Source: Megalobrama amblycephala
Lineage: Eukaryota > Chordata > Actinopteri > Cypriniformes > Xenocyprididae
DNA length: 64,000 bases
Direction: 5' to 3'
Assembly (NCBI RefSeq): GCF_018812025.1
Contig: NC_063049.1
Span: 18,157,758-18,221,757, forward strand
Shown: positions 1 through 12,565 of the stretch, piece after piece
Layout: the number at the start of each line of letters is the position of its first letter
Numbering within the stretch: position 1 is the stretch's first letter
The notes under the pieces: model-generated
Database searches by the model: none
What the model was told of the DNA's origin: nothing
The model's input: only the letters and a program-made list of their open reading frames with translations
Translations under genes and position numbers: made by a program

Positions 1-1466
1 ACTACACAACACCCTTAGTAACCTTGTTCACAACAATTGAGTCTTTTCAATATAAAAGTCTTCACTACTGACTGACACTCACAAAAACAGTTTTTGCCGC
101 CATCTAATGGTGTAATAATTTAACTTCTGTTGCTGTTCATGGTCAGGGACTGTTTTTTTCCCGGCGGAAGGAAAGCTTTTAGTGATTTAACTTAATGAAA
201 GTTGCATTGATAGATATTTTCTGGCTTTAATATTTGTATTGTGTGGTAACTTTTATAAAAGCAATAAGGTTTACTTATACTTATACTTATATTAGATAAG
301 AGGTTCACAACCTCCAAGGCCCTCCATTGGATTAGGATTTTTAAAAATATTTATTTACTCAGTTTCTACCTGATAAAAATATTTTAGGGAAAAAAATGTA
401 TATTCCATATCAAATAGCCCACGTTAAGTTTTACAATTGTATTAATTTCCATGACTTTTCCAAGTAAGAAATTAACTTATATTTGTCCCTGTCTGTTGCC
501 TTTGACGTCAGAGCTCAGGATATTCACTATTGTAATTAGCCAATTGGTATTGTCATGACATAATTTTCCTGCAGCTCCAGAGTGAGTCACAATGCATTTC
601 TGACTTGAGTGATTGGCTCAAAAGAATACTTTTTTGGTATGAACAAAGTGTTTTGCTTTACATGAAAATGTAGAGTCTTTCCAGTCTGATTTCTGATAGC
701 CGAAGTCCTCCAGTGCATTAGTTTACGTCTAGTGGTAGTACACTGCATCTAGCACTGCTGTGAGTGCTTCCTTTATTTCATTCTCTTCTTGCTCATTCCA
801 AGGGAAAGCTTGTTGACAAATTAAGACGTGTCATTTCAATTTAAGGCACGCTGCACAACTGCAGCGATCTTTCCTTGCGCACATAGTAACACACATACGC
901 ATACTCTCAGTGTATAATAAGCACTGTAACAGTGTGGTTTGCATTTCCCCATGTGCAATCGTGGAGAAGCCACATGAAAAGGCCTTGGTATTAAAGGACA
1001 AGTCTTGGTTGGGAGGGATTCTGTCATGCAACAAGAGTGTGTTTTTCACTTTTTTCCCTCCGTTTTGGAGAAATTCATCCACCCCATTAGACAGGGTAAC
1101 CGCACATGAGTCCTGCTTAAATGGCCCTCGCCACAGATTGCGAAAGGGAAGAGTATGGCGCTTTAGATTGTCCGACACTTTCATTAAGGCTTAATTAGAC
1201 ATGACACATCTTTTTGATTATAGGAGAAACATCTGTTTACATGTGTGTATATGTGTTCACAGGCTTGTAATCAACGATTTAAGCCAAATGAATGATACAT
1301 GTCATGTAAAGGAATAGTTTGCCCAAAAATGACAATTTCATCTTGTCTTTCAAAAACTGTACGACACTAGAGGAGGTATTTATAGAATGATAGTAGTTAA
1401 CCCCACCGGGGTTACTCTAGTTACTCTTTTCCATTTAATTAAAGTAAATGTGACCACTGCTGTCAA
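1..1466. other. Intergenic, no gene seen
   Basis: AT-rich unique DNA. The stretch 1085-1210 (ATGGCCCTCGCCACAG onwards) is less repetitive and could be conserved non-coding sequence; this cannot be tested here. Confidence 0.5.
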
Positions 1467-1995
1467 CACTCTTAAAAATAAAGATTCTTTATAGACCTTA
1501 TTTTCCAGAGAAACATGCGCGCCGCCATCTTTAGAATATTGTCTTTGAACTTCCGTTTTCGCGGTAGACCTGTATATTTCTATGGCATCGCTGTTGAAGA
1601 ATAATTAGCTGGTGAAGTGGATTTACGTGTTGTAGAGTTAACAAAAGTTATCATGAGCATTGTAATGTTTAAAGCGGGTGTCTTAACAAATGTCAGAAGA
1701 ACGGGAAGATTTTAAAATGAGCAGTTCATTCATAAATACATAAGATCGCTGTGGAAATACAAGCCAGAAGTCAAAAGACAATGAGCGCAGCGCTGAAAAG
1801 GGGCGGGGCTACATAAGGTCTATGACATCTGTGATTCCATGAAGAATCTTTCCATTGCATAAAACGTTCTTTATAGTGGAAAAAAAGGTTCTTTAGATGA
1901 TTAAAATGTTCATCAAACCAAGACAAAATGGTCCTTTCGAGAACTGATGACCGAAAATGGTTCTTTTTAAGTCATCGCTGTGAAGGGTAAAGGCA
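1467..1995. mobile_element. CACTCTTAAAAATAA MITE, copy split by an insertion
   Basis: The left end CACTCTTAAAAATAAAG and interior words AAAACGTTCTTTATAG and AAAATGGTTCTTTTTAAG match the intact copy in ihh intron 2 (35607-35842). It is interrupted at about 1491-1823. The right terminus is eroded. Confidence 0.75.
1491..1823. mobile_element. Inner TIR element (ATAGACCTTAT ends)
   Basis: Inverted ends ATAGACCTTAT and ATAAGGTCTAT flank about 330 bp inside the older MITE. No coding capacity was seen. Confidence 0.65.
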
Positions 1996-3253
1996 AGATA
2001 TTTGGTGAATAATTATTTACCTTGGTCTATTTCTCACACAAAGCTATATAATAAATGGCTTCAGGAGACTTGGAATATAATGCACAAGTTGTAAGGTCCA
2101 CTTTTATGATGCTTTAATAGACCATTTTTGTCCAATTTGGACCCCATCTGCTTTCAAAGGAAGTACAGGAGGGTGAGTAAATGATATAATTTTTAATCGT
2201 AAAGTTGCTTTGGATTAAAGCACAAGTTAAATGACAAATTATAGCCATCTTTCCCTTTGACAACTATTGTTTATCCACTGATGGCTTCATTCAGCTATCC
2301 ATCCATCTGGCCAGGCATTTATCACCTGCTGTCTGTCTTTCTTCAGACAAGACAGAAGTGCATGAAGACAAGAAGAGGCCATTATTACAGAGAATCCCAG
2401 AATAGACATCTTTTTATTATAAGCCTGTCCAGTGCTAGTGGTAAAGAAAAATTACAGGGAGTTCCTCTAACACATAAAAAAGGTTGCTGCGCTGAAACCA
2501 GGAACCTCAATAAAGGTTGCATTAGAAAATCTTTAGTTTCCACTCTCCCCAAATTTTTGAGAAATCACTTCATTTCTGCCCTCTTTTTCATGTGCTTTGT
2601 TTTATGTTGAGTTACAGCAGACTGTTTTGTGGCTTCTCTCCCAAGCCTGTGGAAAGAAAATACGCTCACTTGTGGCTTATTGGGATGCCACTCCTGAGAC
2701 TAACATCTGCTTAGAGGAAGATGTTGAAAGGGAGAGGGGTACGGCATAAAAAACCTGCTAATCTTGTGCTCAAATTTTCAGATTCATGTCATGTGTTGAG
2801 TTAAAAGACAAAAACAGCCTTTCTGGCTTTTGGTGAATACAGATCACTGGGCCTTTAGATCTTTAGATTCCTTCATGATTCATTTGATGTTTTTGTGACA
2901 GACAAGTGCACATCAAAGATGAGTGGCTAGAAAATGTGTCCATAAACAGTGATTCACACCAGATTCTTGATTGCACGTTTAGTCACATCCTTAAACGCAC
3001 ATATGTCACAACGAATAATGGACAACAGATGGAAGAAGGCAGATGAAACAAAAAACAAAAATATTATGATAAGTTTTATACAGTAGTTACCTGATCATCT
3101 TCCTAGTTTACATATAATAAAACATTCCCAGAAATTACATCGGTAACACTTCCATCATTACAGGTGACTATGTAGGAAGTAATGCAGGACAAATGAGTTT
3201 TACAACATTAACACTTTAGCTACTAATATTAACTAATATTGAAACAAGATTAA

Positions 3254-4339
3254 AGGGTTAGTTCACCCAAAAATTCAAATTATGTCATTAATGACTCACC
3301 CTCATGTCGTTCCAAACCCGTAAGACCTCCGTTCATCTTCGGAACACAGTTTAAGATATTTTAGATTTAGTCCGAGAGCTTTCTGTCCCTCCATTGAAAA
3401 TGTTTGTACGGTATACTGTCCATGTCCAGAAAGGTAATAAAAACATCATCAAAGTAGTCCATGTGACATCAGTGGGTTAGTTAGAATTTGTTGAAGCATC
3501 GAAAATACATTTTGGTCCAAAAATAACAAAAACTACGACTTTATTCAGCACTGTCTTCTCTTCCGGGTCTGTTGTCAATCCACGTTCACGAGTCCGCAGT
3601 GACGCTGCTTGAGACAGCGGTTGCTGCTGTGTAGGAGCTTCTTCCATCGCTCTTAGTTGTTCGTCAGTGTATTCGGGTTCAAATAAATATGGCTGAGCAA
3701 AAAAATGCAAGTCTTCCTCTGTGTCGAAATCCTTAGACGTTTACGAAGGTTGTTTTGTTTACAGCGTGCGTCTCCCTCAGACTGTAAACGAAGCTTGGGC
3801 GCACCAGATAACACGTCAGCAGCGTCACTGCGGAGACGTGAACGCGGATTGACAACAGACCCGGAAGAGAAGACAATGCTGAATAAAGTCATAGTTTTTG
3901 TTATTTTTGGACCAAAATGTATTTTCGATGCTTCAACAAATTCTAACTAACCCACACAGCAGGAGACTCTTATGCGGATCCGCATTCATGTCGCCAAACC
4001 CGTGTGACTGTCACATTCGTTTTGGCGCCGCCCAGAGGATCAGCTCCGCCTCCGGGCGGCGCCGTAAATTCTACTGTCAATCAGCGAATCCTGAGCGGAC
4101 CCATGTCAGACGCGCACGCACCATACTGTAATGGTTGGATCAATTTGCAGGTCCCAAACGGACCCGCCGCGGAGGTAAGGTTTTAATCACGGATGCGGAG
4201 CGCATGCAGCGTGGAGCCACGGCAGGTCCGCGATCCGCCTTTGTTGCGGATCCATCACTGCGTGCAAGTAGACGCCAATACGGGTCCGTTCGCGGATACG
4301 TTCCGGAAGCCGCGATACCTCCGCGGCCGAACTAACCCT
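3254..4339. mobile_element. TTAA-flanked foldback element (AGGGTTAGTTCACCC)
   Basis: TTAA precedes AGGGTTAGTTCACCC and follows GAACTAACCCT. Inside is a second inverted repeat: a segment at about 3481-3595 (TTAGAATTTGTTGAAGC through TTCCGGGTCTGTTGTCAATC) returns inverted at about 3833-3950. The right third (about 3968-4330) is GC-rich with repeated GCGGATCCGC-like words and may be a further insertion. Short ORFs here are by-products of the repeat. Confidence 0.75.
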
Positions 4340-4367
4340 TTAACTAGCCTAATCAGTAAGTAATAGC

Positions 4368-5395
4368 AAAGACTTTAGATATAAAAACACGGTGCACTCA
4401 CTACTATGAACAGGAGAAAGTGCAACGCGCGATATGGAGGAATAAGTCCCGCCTTCTAAATAAAAGAGCAGCTGCTGTTAAAAGCTCCGGTTGCTATTTG
4501 AAATAGTGTTCTGATACGCCAAAGTCCCTTTAAGGCAAATCATTTCATCTTTGAAATGCCTCTCCGGCAGCTATTTCAGTCATGCAAGTGCAGCTCCTAT
4601 CTCTATCAATGGGGAAACATAACATTTTCCAAAGCTGCTCACCAAGCTTACGATTAAATTTCACATTTGAAATCACCAATGAAATCTGATAACCGTCTCA
4701 TAAATTTTATTTCTAGACATTCAAATCGTGACAAAAAAAATGGCGTGACAAAAAAAAAAAAAATTCAGGCTGGACCAGCCAATGCGCATGTGCAGACATG
4801 AGTGCATGTCTTAGAACACTGAGGCTGCATCCAAAATCACATACTATAGTAGGCGAAAAACAGAATGTCAAAAAAGAAGTGTCCAAATTCACAGTACTCA
4901 TAAATGAGTAGGCAAAAAGTACCCGGATGGCCTACAACTTCCGGTTAGATTCTGAAGTGTGCATACGATGGACACTTTACTATCCCATGAGACCACTGAA
5001 GAGGATTTGCAAATGGCAGTGACGCGAAGCAACTGACGCTGGTAGGTCACATGAACAATAACAATATGGTGGATGTAGTACGTCCAATTTTCATTCATAC
5101 TACCCATATTCATACTATATAGAGCATACTTTTTTAGCAGTCGCAAAGTAATTAGTAATTTAAAATAAGTACCTACTCAAGAGAGTCTGCAATTTTGGAC
5201 ACAGCCTGGCTTTTTCTATATGAACCGGAGCTTCTATATCAACAGCAGCTGCAGTGACACAATGACTTTATCAATTGGCGATTGGCTTTTTTATTTAGAA
5301 GGTGGGACTTATTCCGCCATATTGAGCGTTGCACTTTTTCCCATTCATAGTAATATGAATGCATCTTCTTTGTATATCTAAAGTCTTTGGAGATG
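4368..5395. mobile_element. Foldback element with nested insertion
   Basis: Left words AAAGACTTTAGATATA, GTGCAACGC, GGAATAAGTCCC and AAAGCTCCGG return inverted near 5220-5390. The interior carries another element at 4821-5209. Outer boundaries are approximate. Confidence 0.6.
4821..5209. mobile_element. MITE with GAGGCTGCATCCAAAATC ends
   Basis: Left end GAGGCTGCATCCAAAATC and right end AATTTTGGACACAGCC are imperfect inverted repeats, and TACTATAGTAGG is internal. A truncated relative (GTTGTGTCCCAAATGATG) lies at about 29104. Confidence 0.6.
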
Positions 5396-5553
5396 CGCAC
5401 TTATGACAGCGCATGCGCGTTGGCTGGTGAAATGACTTGCCTTAAAGGGACATTAATAATAGCAAATTTAGGACTGAGATAGTTCCTTATTAGGTGATCA
5501 ATAATTAATAAAGATATACAACAACAATTATGAAATGAGATTAGCCTCATTAA

Positions 5554-6331
5554 AGGATTAGTTCACTTTCAAAAGAAAATTACCACCAAGCTTTACTCAC
5601 CCTCAAGCCATATATGACTTTCTTCTTTCTGATGAACACAATCGAAGATATATTAATAAATATCCTGACATAGTGAACAGGGGTCATGAGTATGAGATAA
5701 AGAAAGTGCATCCATCCATCATAAACACACTCCACATGGCTTCAGAGGGTTAATAAAGGCCTTCTGAAACGAAGCGATGCGTTTGTGTAAAAAAAAATAT
5801 CAATTTTTAACAAGTTATGAAGTAAAATATCTAGCTTTGCTCTATGTTTGCTAGATATTTAGCCAGACTGCCTTCTGTATTCAAGTTACGAAAAAAGTGT
5901 AAACTGCCGTCGCGTCAGTTGAATAGGGAAGGCATAGTCCGTAGCGTAAGCTTTTTGAACTGCGAGAGTTTTACACTTTCTTCGTAAGGTGAATACAGAA
6001 GGCGGTCAGGCACAAGCTAGATATTTTACTTCATAACTTAAATATGGATATTTTTTATACACAAATGCATTACTTCTCTTCAGAAGGACTTTATTAACCC
6101 CCCGAAGCTGTGTGGAGTATGTTTATGATGCATGGATGTGGATGGAGGCACTTTCTTCAGCTCATACTTGTTGATCCTCAATCACTGCCATTTTAAAGCT
6201 CGGATGCATAAGGAAATTTATTAATATTTCTCTGACTGTGTTCATCAGAAAGAAGAAAGTCATATACACCTAGGATGGCTTGAGGGTGAATAAAGCTTAG
6301 GGTAATTTTCATTTGAAAGTGAACTAATCCT
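5554..6331. mobile_element. TTAA-flanked foldback element (AGGATTAGTTCAC)
   Basis: TTAA lies on both sides of AGGATTAGTTCACTTTC and GAAAGTGAACTAATCCT. Arms of over 300 bp are mutually inverted (for example GACTTTCTTCTTTCTGATG at the left and its inverse near 6248). No coding capacity. Confidence 0.85.
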
Positions 6332-7511
6332 TTAAGAAATATTAACTATGACAAATTATAAAGAATCACCTTTCAGTATTCACAACTTTATATGAGCAAT
6401 TTTGTCTGAACATGGTCATAAAATGCATCACTTATTACTCAATTGTCACGCAGTCACACTTCAAGAGCTACTAGTGATCTGGAACATTATTTTAAAGTGA
6501 AAAAAATACTTTAAAATAATGGTATTTGAATGGAAGTACTACTTCCTGCATTGTTACCTATTAATGACGGACCATTATTCTAAAGTGTAACCATGAAATT
6601 TCATATTTGAACCACACACAGACTTTACTCAGTACTCCACCCTGTTTGTGGCCTTAAACCATTACAAAAGACTGCAGAACTATGTTCTGATTGACTGCAA
6701 AGTAGAAACTTCCCACTAATATCGGCATGTGGGGAAAGCGAGCAGTCTGGCGGTGACGCTGGGCATTGTGGGCCACTCCCTACATGCTGCTAATTGGTGT
6801 AATCACTGCAGTAATGAAGTATGGCGGTTTCTCCAAGTGTGATTACAGGTCGTCAGCTCACAGAGGAAATGAGGGGTTGGGGAGCTGTGGAATTCTCTGT
6901 TATATGGGTGTTGGTGCTCGTTTACGGGATGTACGCATGAGGCGTGTGCTGTTGTTTTGACGTTGTCGTCTGACGGCTGGCTGGTGTCAGGCATTTGCCA
7001 GGGAAGTAAACAACTCACCCTGTATGGGCACAGGCAGCCTTTGATATTCACGAACTTCCTTATTGACCCTTATCAGGATTTGGAAATTCTTCACTTCTGA
7101 CAGGACAATGTGGCGAGAGTGTGTGCTTGTGCAGTCCGACAACACAGCATGTGATGTGACATACGCAGCTGAACAAAGTATGTGTGTCAACTATTTCCCA
7201 CAAAGATAACATTTATGATCTGACATAGTTCAGTGAGATTTGAAAGCTTTGAAAAATAAGGTGGTAATAAACTTAACACAACCGAGTATTAAAAATCACA
7301 TTAAAATATAAGACGTTTTTTCATAATAAAAACTTTCTTTATAAAAGAAATATGAATGTTGGAAATTTATAATGGTTTGTCATTTAACAAATATATTCAG
7401 CATTACAAAGACCACTTCTACAGCTATAGTTCACCAAAAAATAAAAATTCTGTTCTCACACACAACATAAAATACACACTTATAAGAAAAGGTTTTATAT
7501 AGAACCTTTAA

Positions 7512-8361
7512 AGGATTAGTTCACTTTCAAATTAAAATTTCCTGATAATTTACTCACCCCCATGTCATTCAAGATGTTCATGTCTTTCTTTCTTCAGTTT
7601 TTGATGAAAACATTACAGGATTTTTCTTCGACTTCAATGGCCTCCAAACGGTTGAAGGTCAAAATTAATTTCATTGCAGCTTCAAAGCGTTCTACACGAT
7701 CCCAGATGAGGAATAAGGGTCTTATCAAGAGAAACCATCACTCATTTTCTAAATTTTTTTTTTAATTTTATACATTTTAACCATAAACGCTCATCTTGAA
7801 CTAGCTCTCTTCTTCTTCTTCTTCTTCTTCTTCTTCTTCTCTATTAGAATTCTGGCAGTGTAGACACAGTGCCCTCCTCAGGTCAAAGTTTGAACTAAAT
7901 TGTTATATACAATATGCTAGTGCAAGTATATAACAGTTAGTTCAAACTTTGACCTGTGGAGGGCAGTAATACACTTAGCAGTGTCTACACTGCCGGAATT
8001 CAAATAGAGAAGAAGAAGAAGAAGAAGAAGAAGAAGAAGAGAGCTAGTTCAAGATGAGCATTTATGGTTAAAATGTATTAAATTTTAATTTTTTTTTAGA
8101 AAATTAGTGATGGTTTCTCTAGATAAGACCCTTATTCCTCGTCTGGGATCGTGTAGAACCCTTTGAAGCTGCAATGGCACAAATTTTGACCTTCAACCGT
8201 TTGGGCTTCATTGAAGTCCACTATATGGAGAAAAATACAGGAATGTTTTCATCAAAAACCTTAATTTCTTTTCGACTGAAGAAAGAAAGACATGAACATC
8301 TTGGATGACATGGGGGAGAGTAAATTATCAGGAAATTTTAATTTGAAAGTAAACTAATCCT
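7512..8361. mobile_element. TTAA-flanked foldback element with mirrored trinucleotide arrays
   Basis: TTAA borders AGGATTAGTTCACTTTC and GAAAGTAAACTAATCCT. A (CTT)n run at about 7807-7840 is mirrored by (GAA)n at about 8008-8041, so the microsatellite forms part of the hairpin stem. Same family as 47895-48569. Confidence 0.88.
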
Positions 8362-10479
8362 TTAAGGATTCTGTCAGGTACTTCATATAAACAATATACT
8401 TTTAGGGGTTCCCATCATGGGATCATTTTATGGATTTAATTTTAATTAATCAATTTTATTTAATTTTTTATTTTGATTAAATTTTATGAATTAAACAGCT
8501 CATAAACATACTTAATCACTAGAAAAACTTGAAATAACCCATAAAACATGCAAGTATTATGCAGTCATTTAATACATTTCTCTTTATATAGAAGCTTTTT
8601 GGCATAAAAGTTAAATTGAGTCAAGAATAGAGAACCTTTAACCTTTTTATGAGATATTTTGAAGAATGATGCTAACTAAACCGTTTTGGTTACCATTGAC
8701 TTCCACTATATGGACAAAAAAACAAACACTGATATTTCTCAAAATATCTTCTTTTATGTTCTTCTGAATAAAGAAAGTCATGCTGGTTTGGAATTAAATG
8801 AGGGTAAATAAATTGTTTTCATGAGAATTTTTGAATTTATCTCTTAAACCTTTACATATTTTGCCCCAGTCCTGAATGTGTCTCCATATGGTTTCCTGGC
8901 AGGGCACAAATCACTCTGAATTCAGTCTCAATGCTATTTCTAGTTTAGAAGCAATGGTCGTACTTTCCATGAAATCAGTTTTCGTTTTTTTTTTTTTTAC
9001 TTTCCTATAATATGGTGTCTTCAGCATAGTTTATTTTCCCTGCCTCTCCCAGGGAATCCTGAATCACGTTTGGTGTAATAATGATAAACTTGGTCTCATT
9101 CTACAGACCCGAACACAAACAGACATTGAGGACAGCTCACTGTCAATGTTTTTACATGTATATGATGAATGAAAAAGGACATTCATCATCAAAGTCCAGA
9201 AAAAGATATTTCTGGAGAATAACTTTCCCTCATCTGAAAAGTTGGAAAAGGGGTCATTTTTTCGAGGTTGTTTAACGTGGTTAACCTGTCCTCTGGAGAA
9301 ACTAATCGTCCTACCTTCTCTGCTAACCACTTTTCGGCCTATCTTGAGAATACAGACTATAGAGGGATGAAAGATGAGCACAAAGTGATTTATAGTCACA
9401 CATGTTACTACAGTGGAACGGTCAACTCGAGCATACCTTTTTTTTTTTTTTGAGCAAAATGTCCTCCTTTGCTTATCTCTGTAAGGTTTGTAATACCTTG
9501 AATAGATTTTGAAAAACGTTGAATACACATCACATGTTTAAAGTATAGAGTCTCAGAGAAATTTGTCTTCTGTGATCTCCTACAGTGACACTTTTCCATG
9601 GGTCAATATTAACCTGTATGGTAATTATAACCCTCTGAACACTGCCAACCCAGCAGCCTCACTGTCAACAGCTAGTGTTATGTGTTTTCATTTAGATTAC
9701 AAGATCAAACGAGAGTTCATTTTGCCATAAATATTTACCTCTACTACTTATAGCAAAAGCCAATTTTTTAGAGCAATAATTTGGTATGTCCCTTTCTGAG
9801 TGTTTATATATACAGTTCTATTGATTCTGATCATTTAAATTCAATGAAATGACTTTTCCCAGTAATCCCTCTGCGTGTCTGGCTGTTGCAGACTTGTATT
9901 GAAACTGTGCAGTTCTCTGCCTTGTCAATCAATGGGTAAAAAGCAGTTAAATCTCTCTGTTAGCCATACATGTAATTATAGCTTGCCAAAATGTTACTAA
10001 ATATGCCCTCGCTGGCTTTCTGGTTTTGTTTTTTCCTCCCCTTTCGCCTTTTGAAGGAGTTCTAATTGGTGGAGACAGTGTGTCAGGATTAGAGGCTGGG
10101 AGTTTTAAACCCCAACACCCCCCGAAACCACACACACCCCCTCCTGTTCCCTGCTTGGAGCTGTACTACAGGCTCTGTGAGGGACATACAGGGCTGTGTG
10201 CTCGCTGTGGCCGGCCTCTCAGCACCTCTCCTCTGATTCTGCTCTGCACCTCCAAACCTAATTCTCCACAAAGGCCACAGTCAATATACCGCTACACATG
10301 ACTCAACGGGCATTTCGGGGGATTGTTGTTTATTTTCAAGTTTGACAGTTGTTGATTTACTCAGGACCTGGGACAAGCAAATACCTTGATCAAGCAGTGA
10401 TGATTAACACAACCAAATCTTAAAATGCATACAATCACAATGGTGGGATGCAGGACTGGGGCAGGCAGGCCAACAAAAT
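8362..10479. other. Intergenic, no gene seen
   Basis: No splice-coherent coding signal. The longest open frame (minus strand, about 9064-9528) has no recognisable similarity and low-complexity Lys/Arg stretches. The 10010-10310 stretch is GC-richer and repeat-free. Confidence 0.5.
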
Positions 10480-10710
10480 CTCTTGGCAATTCATAGCTAT
10501 TTTATGGCAAATTGGTGGCTAGTTTGTATGAATTTGTACAATCTCATTCATATGTTTTTGTAGAATCTGCTTACGCCCCAGTTTACATTTAAGTGTAAGG
10601 TTAGGGGTGGACCTTTATGCCTTTTTCTAAAAGTCATACATATATGAATTCATGTAAAATTGCCACATCATAAAATCGTTACGTTTTCCTGTGAGATCGG
10701 GTTTGGCAGG
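10480..10710. repeat. Dispersed cyprinid-type repeat fragment
   Basis: The words TTGGTGGCTAGTTTGTATGA, CTTACGCCCC, AAGGTTAGGGGTGGA and GTTTTCCTGTGAGATCGGG match a dispersed repeat pattern I associate with cyprinid genomes. Ends were not resolved. Confidence 0.5.
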
Positions 10711-11281
10711 CCCTGGGTTCTGGGACAGGTGTATGAGAGCAATCAATCAGACTCTTTCATCACCTCCTCCTGCTGGACTTGTTGCCTCATTTGGGGTGCG
10801 AGGAAGTTATTCTGCCTTCCTGTACACAGAGCTGCTGCTGTCCATCCATCTCTGAGTGAGCCAAGTCAGAAAATCACAGATCACTTGAGGTGTCTAGTGA
10901 CTTAGTGAGAAGAAAAGTTCATTTGTTAATGAGTTAGTCCCTCAGTTAGTAAAAACAAATGAATTATGCGTACAATAATGTTCTTACAATAGAAGTCCTT
11001 GGGGTTGGATGCACTGAAGGGTTTAAAAGCACTAGTATAAGCTATGTGATTTGAAACTAAGTTCCACATCCATGTTTGTCACCGCAGCCTTCGAAAAATT
11101 GTTGTGTGAATGTTAATTGCACTTCAAGAAAGCTCCCAAACTCTCTGCTAGTGATTATCCTGAGCTGGGACATCAAAGACAGCATGAAAAATATATGTCC
11201 ATTGCTTTGTATTGCTACAAATCAGTAATATGTGTTTTGTGTCATTTAGTGAACTTTTGACAGCTCCAGGGCTTTTGTTAA

Positions 11282-12515
11282 AGGGATAGTTCACCCAAAA
11301 ATGAAAACTAGGGCATCCAAGATGTAGGTGACTTTGTTTCTTCAGTAGAACACAAATGATGATTTTTAACTCCAACCGTTGCGGTCTGTCCGTATAATGC
11401 ATGTCAATTGGAACACATCTATAAGAGTCAAAAAAACATGCACAGACAAATCCAAATTAAACCCTGCGGCTCGTGACGACACATTGATGTCCTAAGACAC
11501 GAAACGATTGGATTATGCGAGATATCGAACAGTATTTATATAATTTTTTACCTCTAATACACCACTATGTCCAACTGCCTTGAGTGTGCGCATGGCATCC
11601 GGTGCATGAGGTGTTACGCGCTCTGGCGTAGTTTAAACATGGTGCCTGTAGTACAACAGTTGTTATACAAATGGAAGTAAACCACTAAAAAACATGGTTT
11701 TATTACATCAAAACTTCATTTTATTTTGTTACTTTTCTTAAGGGCAGCTTTACAAATAAAAAGGACACATACAAAGATCTTGTTCACATACCTCAGTTGG
11801 ATGTGGAAAAACCATAGGAACAGCTGATGGTTTAAGTCATACTTGATCCTCTCCTGGGTATGTAAAATCATCAGGGGAAAAATGATTGCTGCAGACCCTC
11901 AACAACCCCCAGCAATCAACCATAACTTCAGGTGAGCAGGCTCAGAAATTGGGAATACGTGGAAAGTCACCACTCCCGAATGAGTTCGCGTGAGAGAACA
12001 TAATCTTTTAGTTTTAAGTCGGTTTGAACAATCCAGATAAGCGCAAGTAAGTACCACTTTTGATTAACCATCGTACCTACAATGTTTGTGCACTGTGTAA
12101 ACAATGAGTGACGTATACGCGCGAAAGATCACTTCTGGCGCCAGAGTGCATACACACCTCACGCACCGGATGCCGTGCACGTGCTCAAGGCAGTTGGACA
12201 TAGGGGTGTATTAGAGGTAAAAAAAATGATATAAATACTGTTTGGTTTCTCGCACAAACTGATCGTTTCATATCTTAGGACATCAATGTGTCGTCACGAG
12301 CCGCATGGTTTAATTTGGATTTGTCTGTGCATGTTTTTTTTTACTCTTATAGATGAAGTTCCCACTGACATGCATTATACGACTGACAGACTGCAACAGT
12401 TGGAGTTAAAAGTCATCATTTGTGTTCTACTGAAGAAACAAAGTCACCTACATCTTGGATGCGCTGGGAGTAAGCAGATAAACATCAAATTTTCATTTTT
12501 GGATGAACTATCCCT
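11282..12515. mobile_element. TTAA-flanked foldback element (AGGGATAGTTCACCC), 1.2 kb
   Basis: TTAA flanks both AGGGATAGTTCACCC and GGATGAACTATCCCT. Arms of about 300 bp (CTTCAGTAGAACACAAATGA, CACATTGATGTCCTAAGA, TAATACACC) return inverted at 12170-12515. The centre is unique. No transposase was seen. Confidence 0.88.
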
Positions 12516-12565
12516 TTAAAACTACAACTGAAAATGACAACTCTCTGGATAGTTTATTGAACATA

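Noticed and set aside
3477..4335. Cluster of short ORFs on both strands
   Set aside because: Explained by the inverted-repeat transposon; paired ORFs end in the same peptide because the arms are copies.
7800..8041. Direct-repeat array resembling CRISPR
   Set aside because: Simple trinucleotide microsatellites without spacers in a vertebrate genome.
9064..9528. 154-codon open frame on the minus strand
   Set aside because: No similarity recognised, low-complexity basic stretches and poly-T at one edge, no splice or neighbour support.
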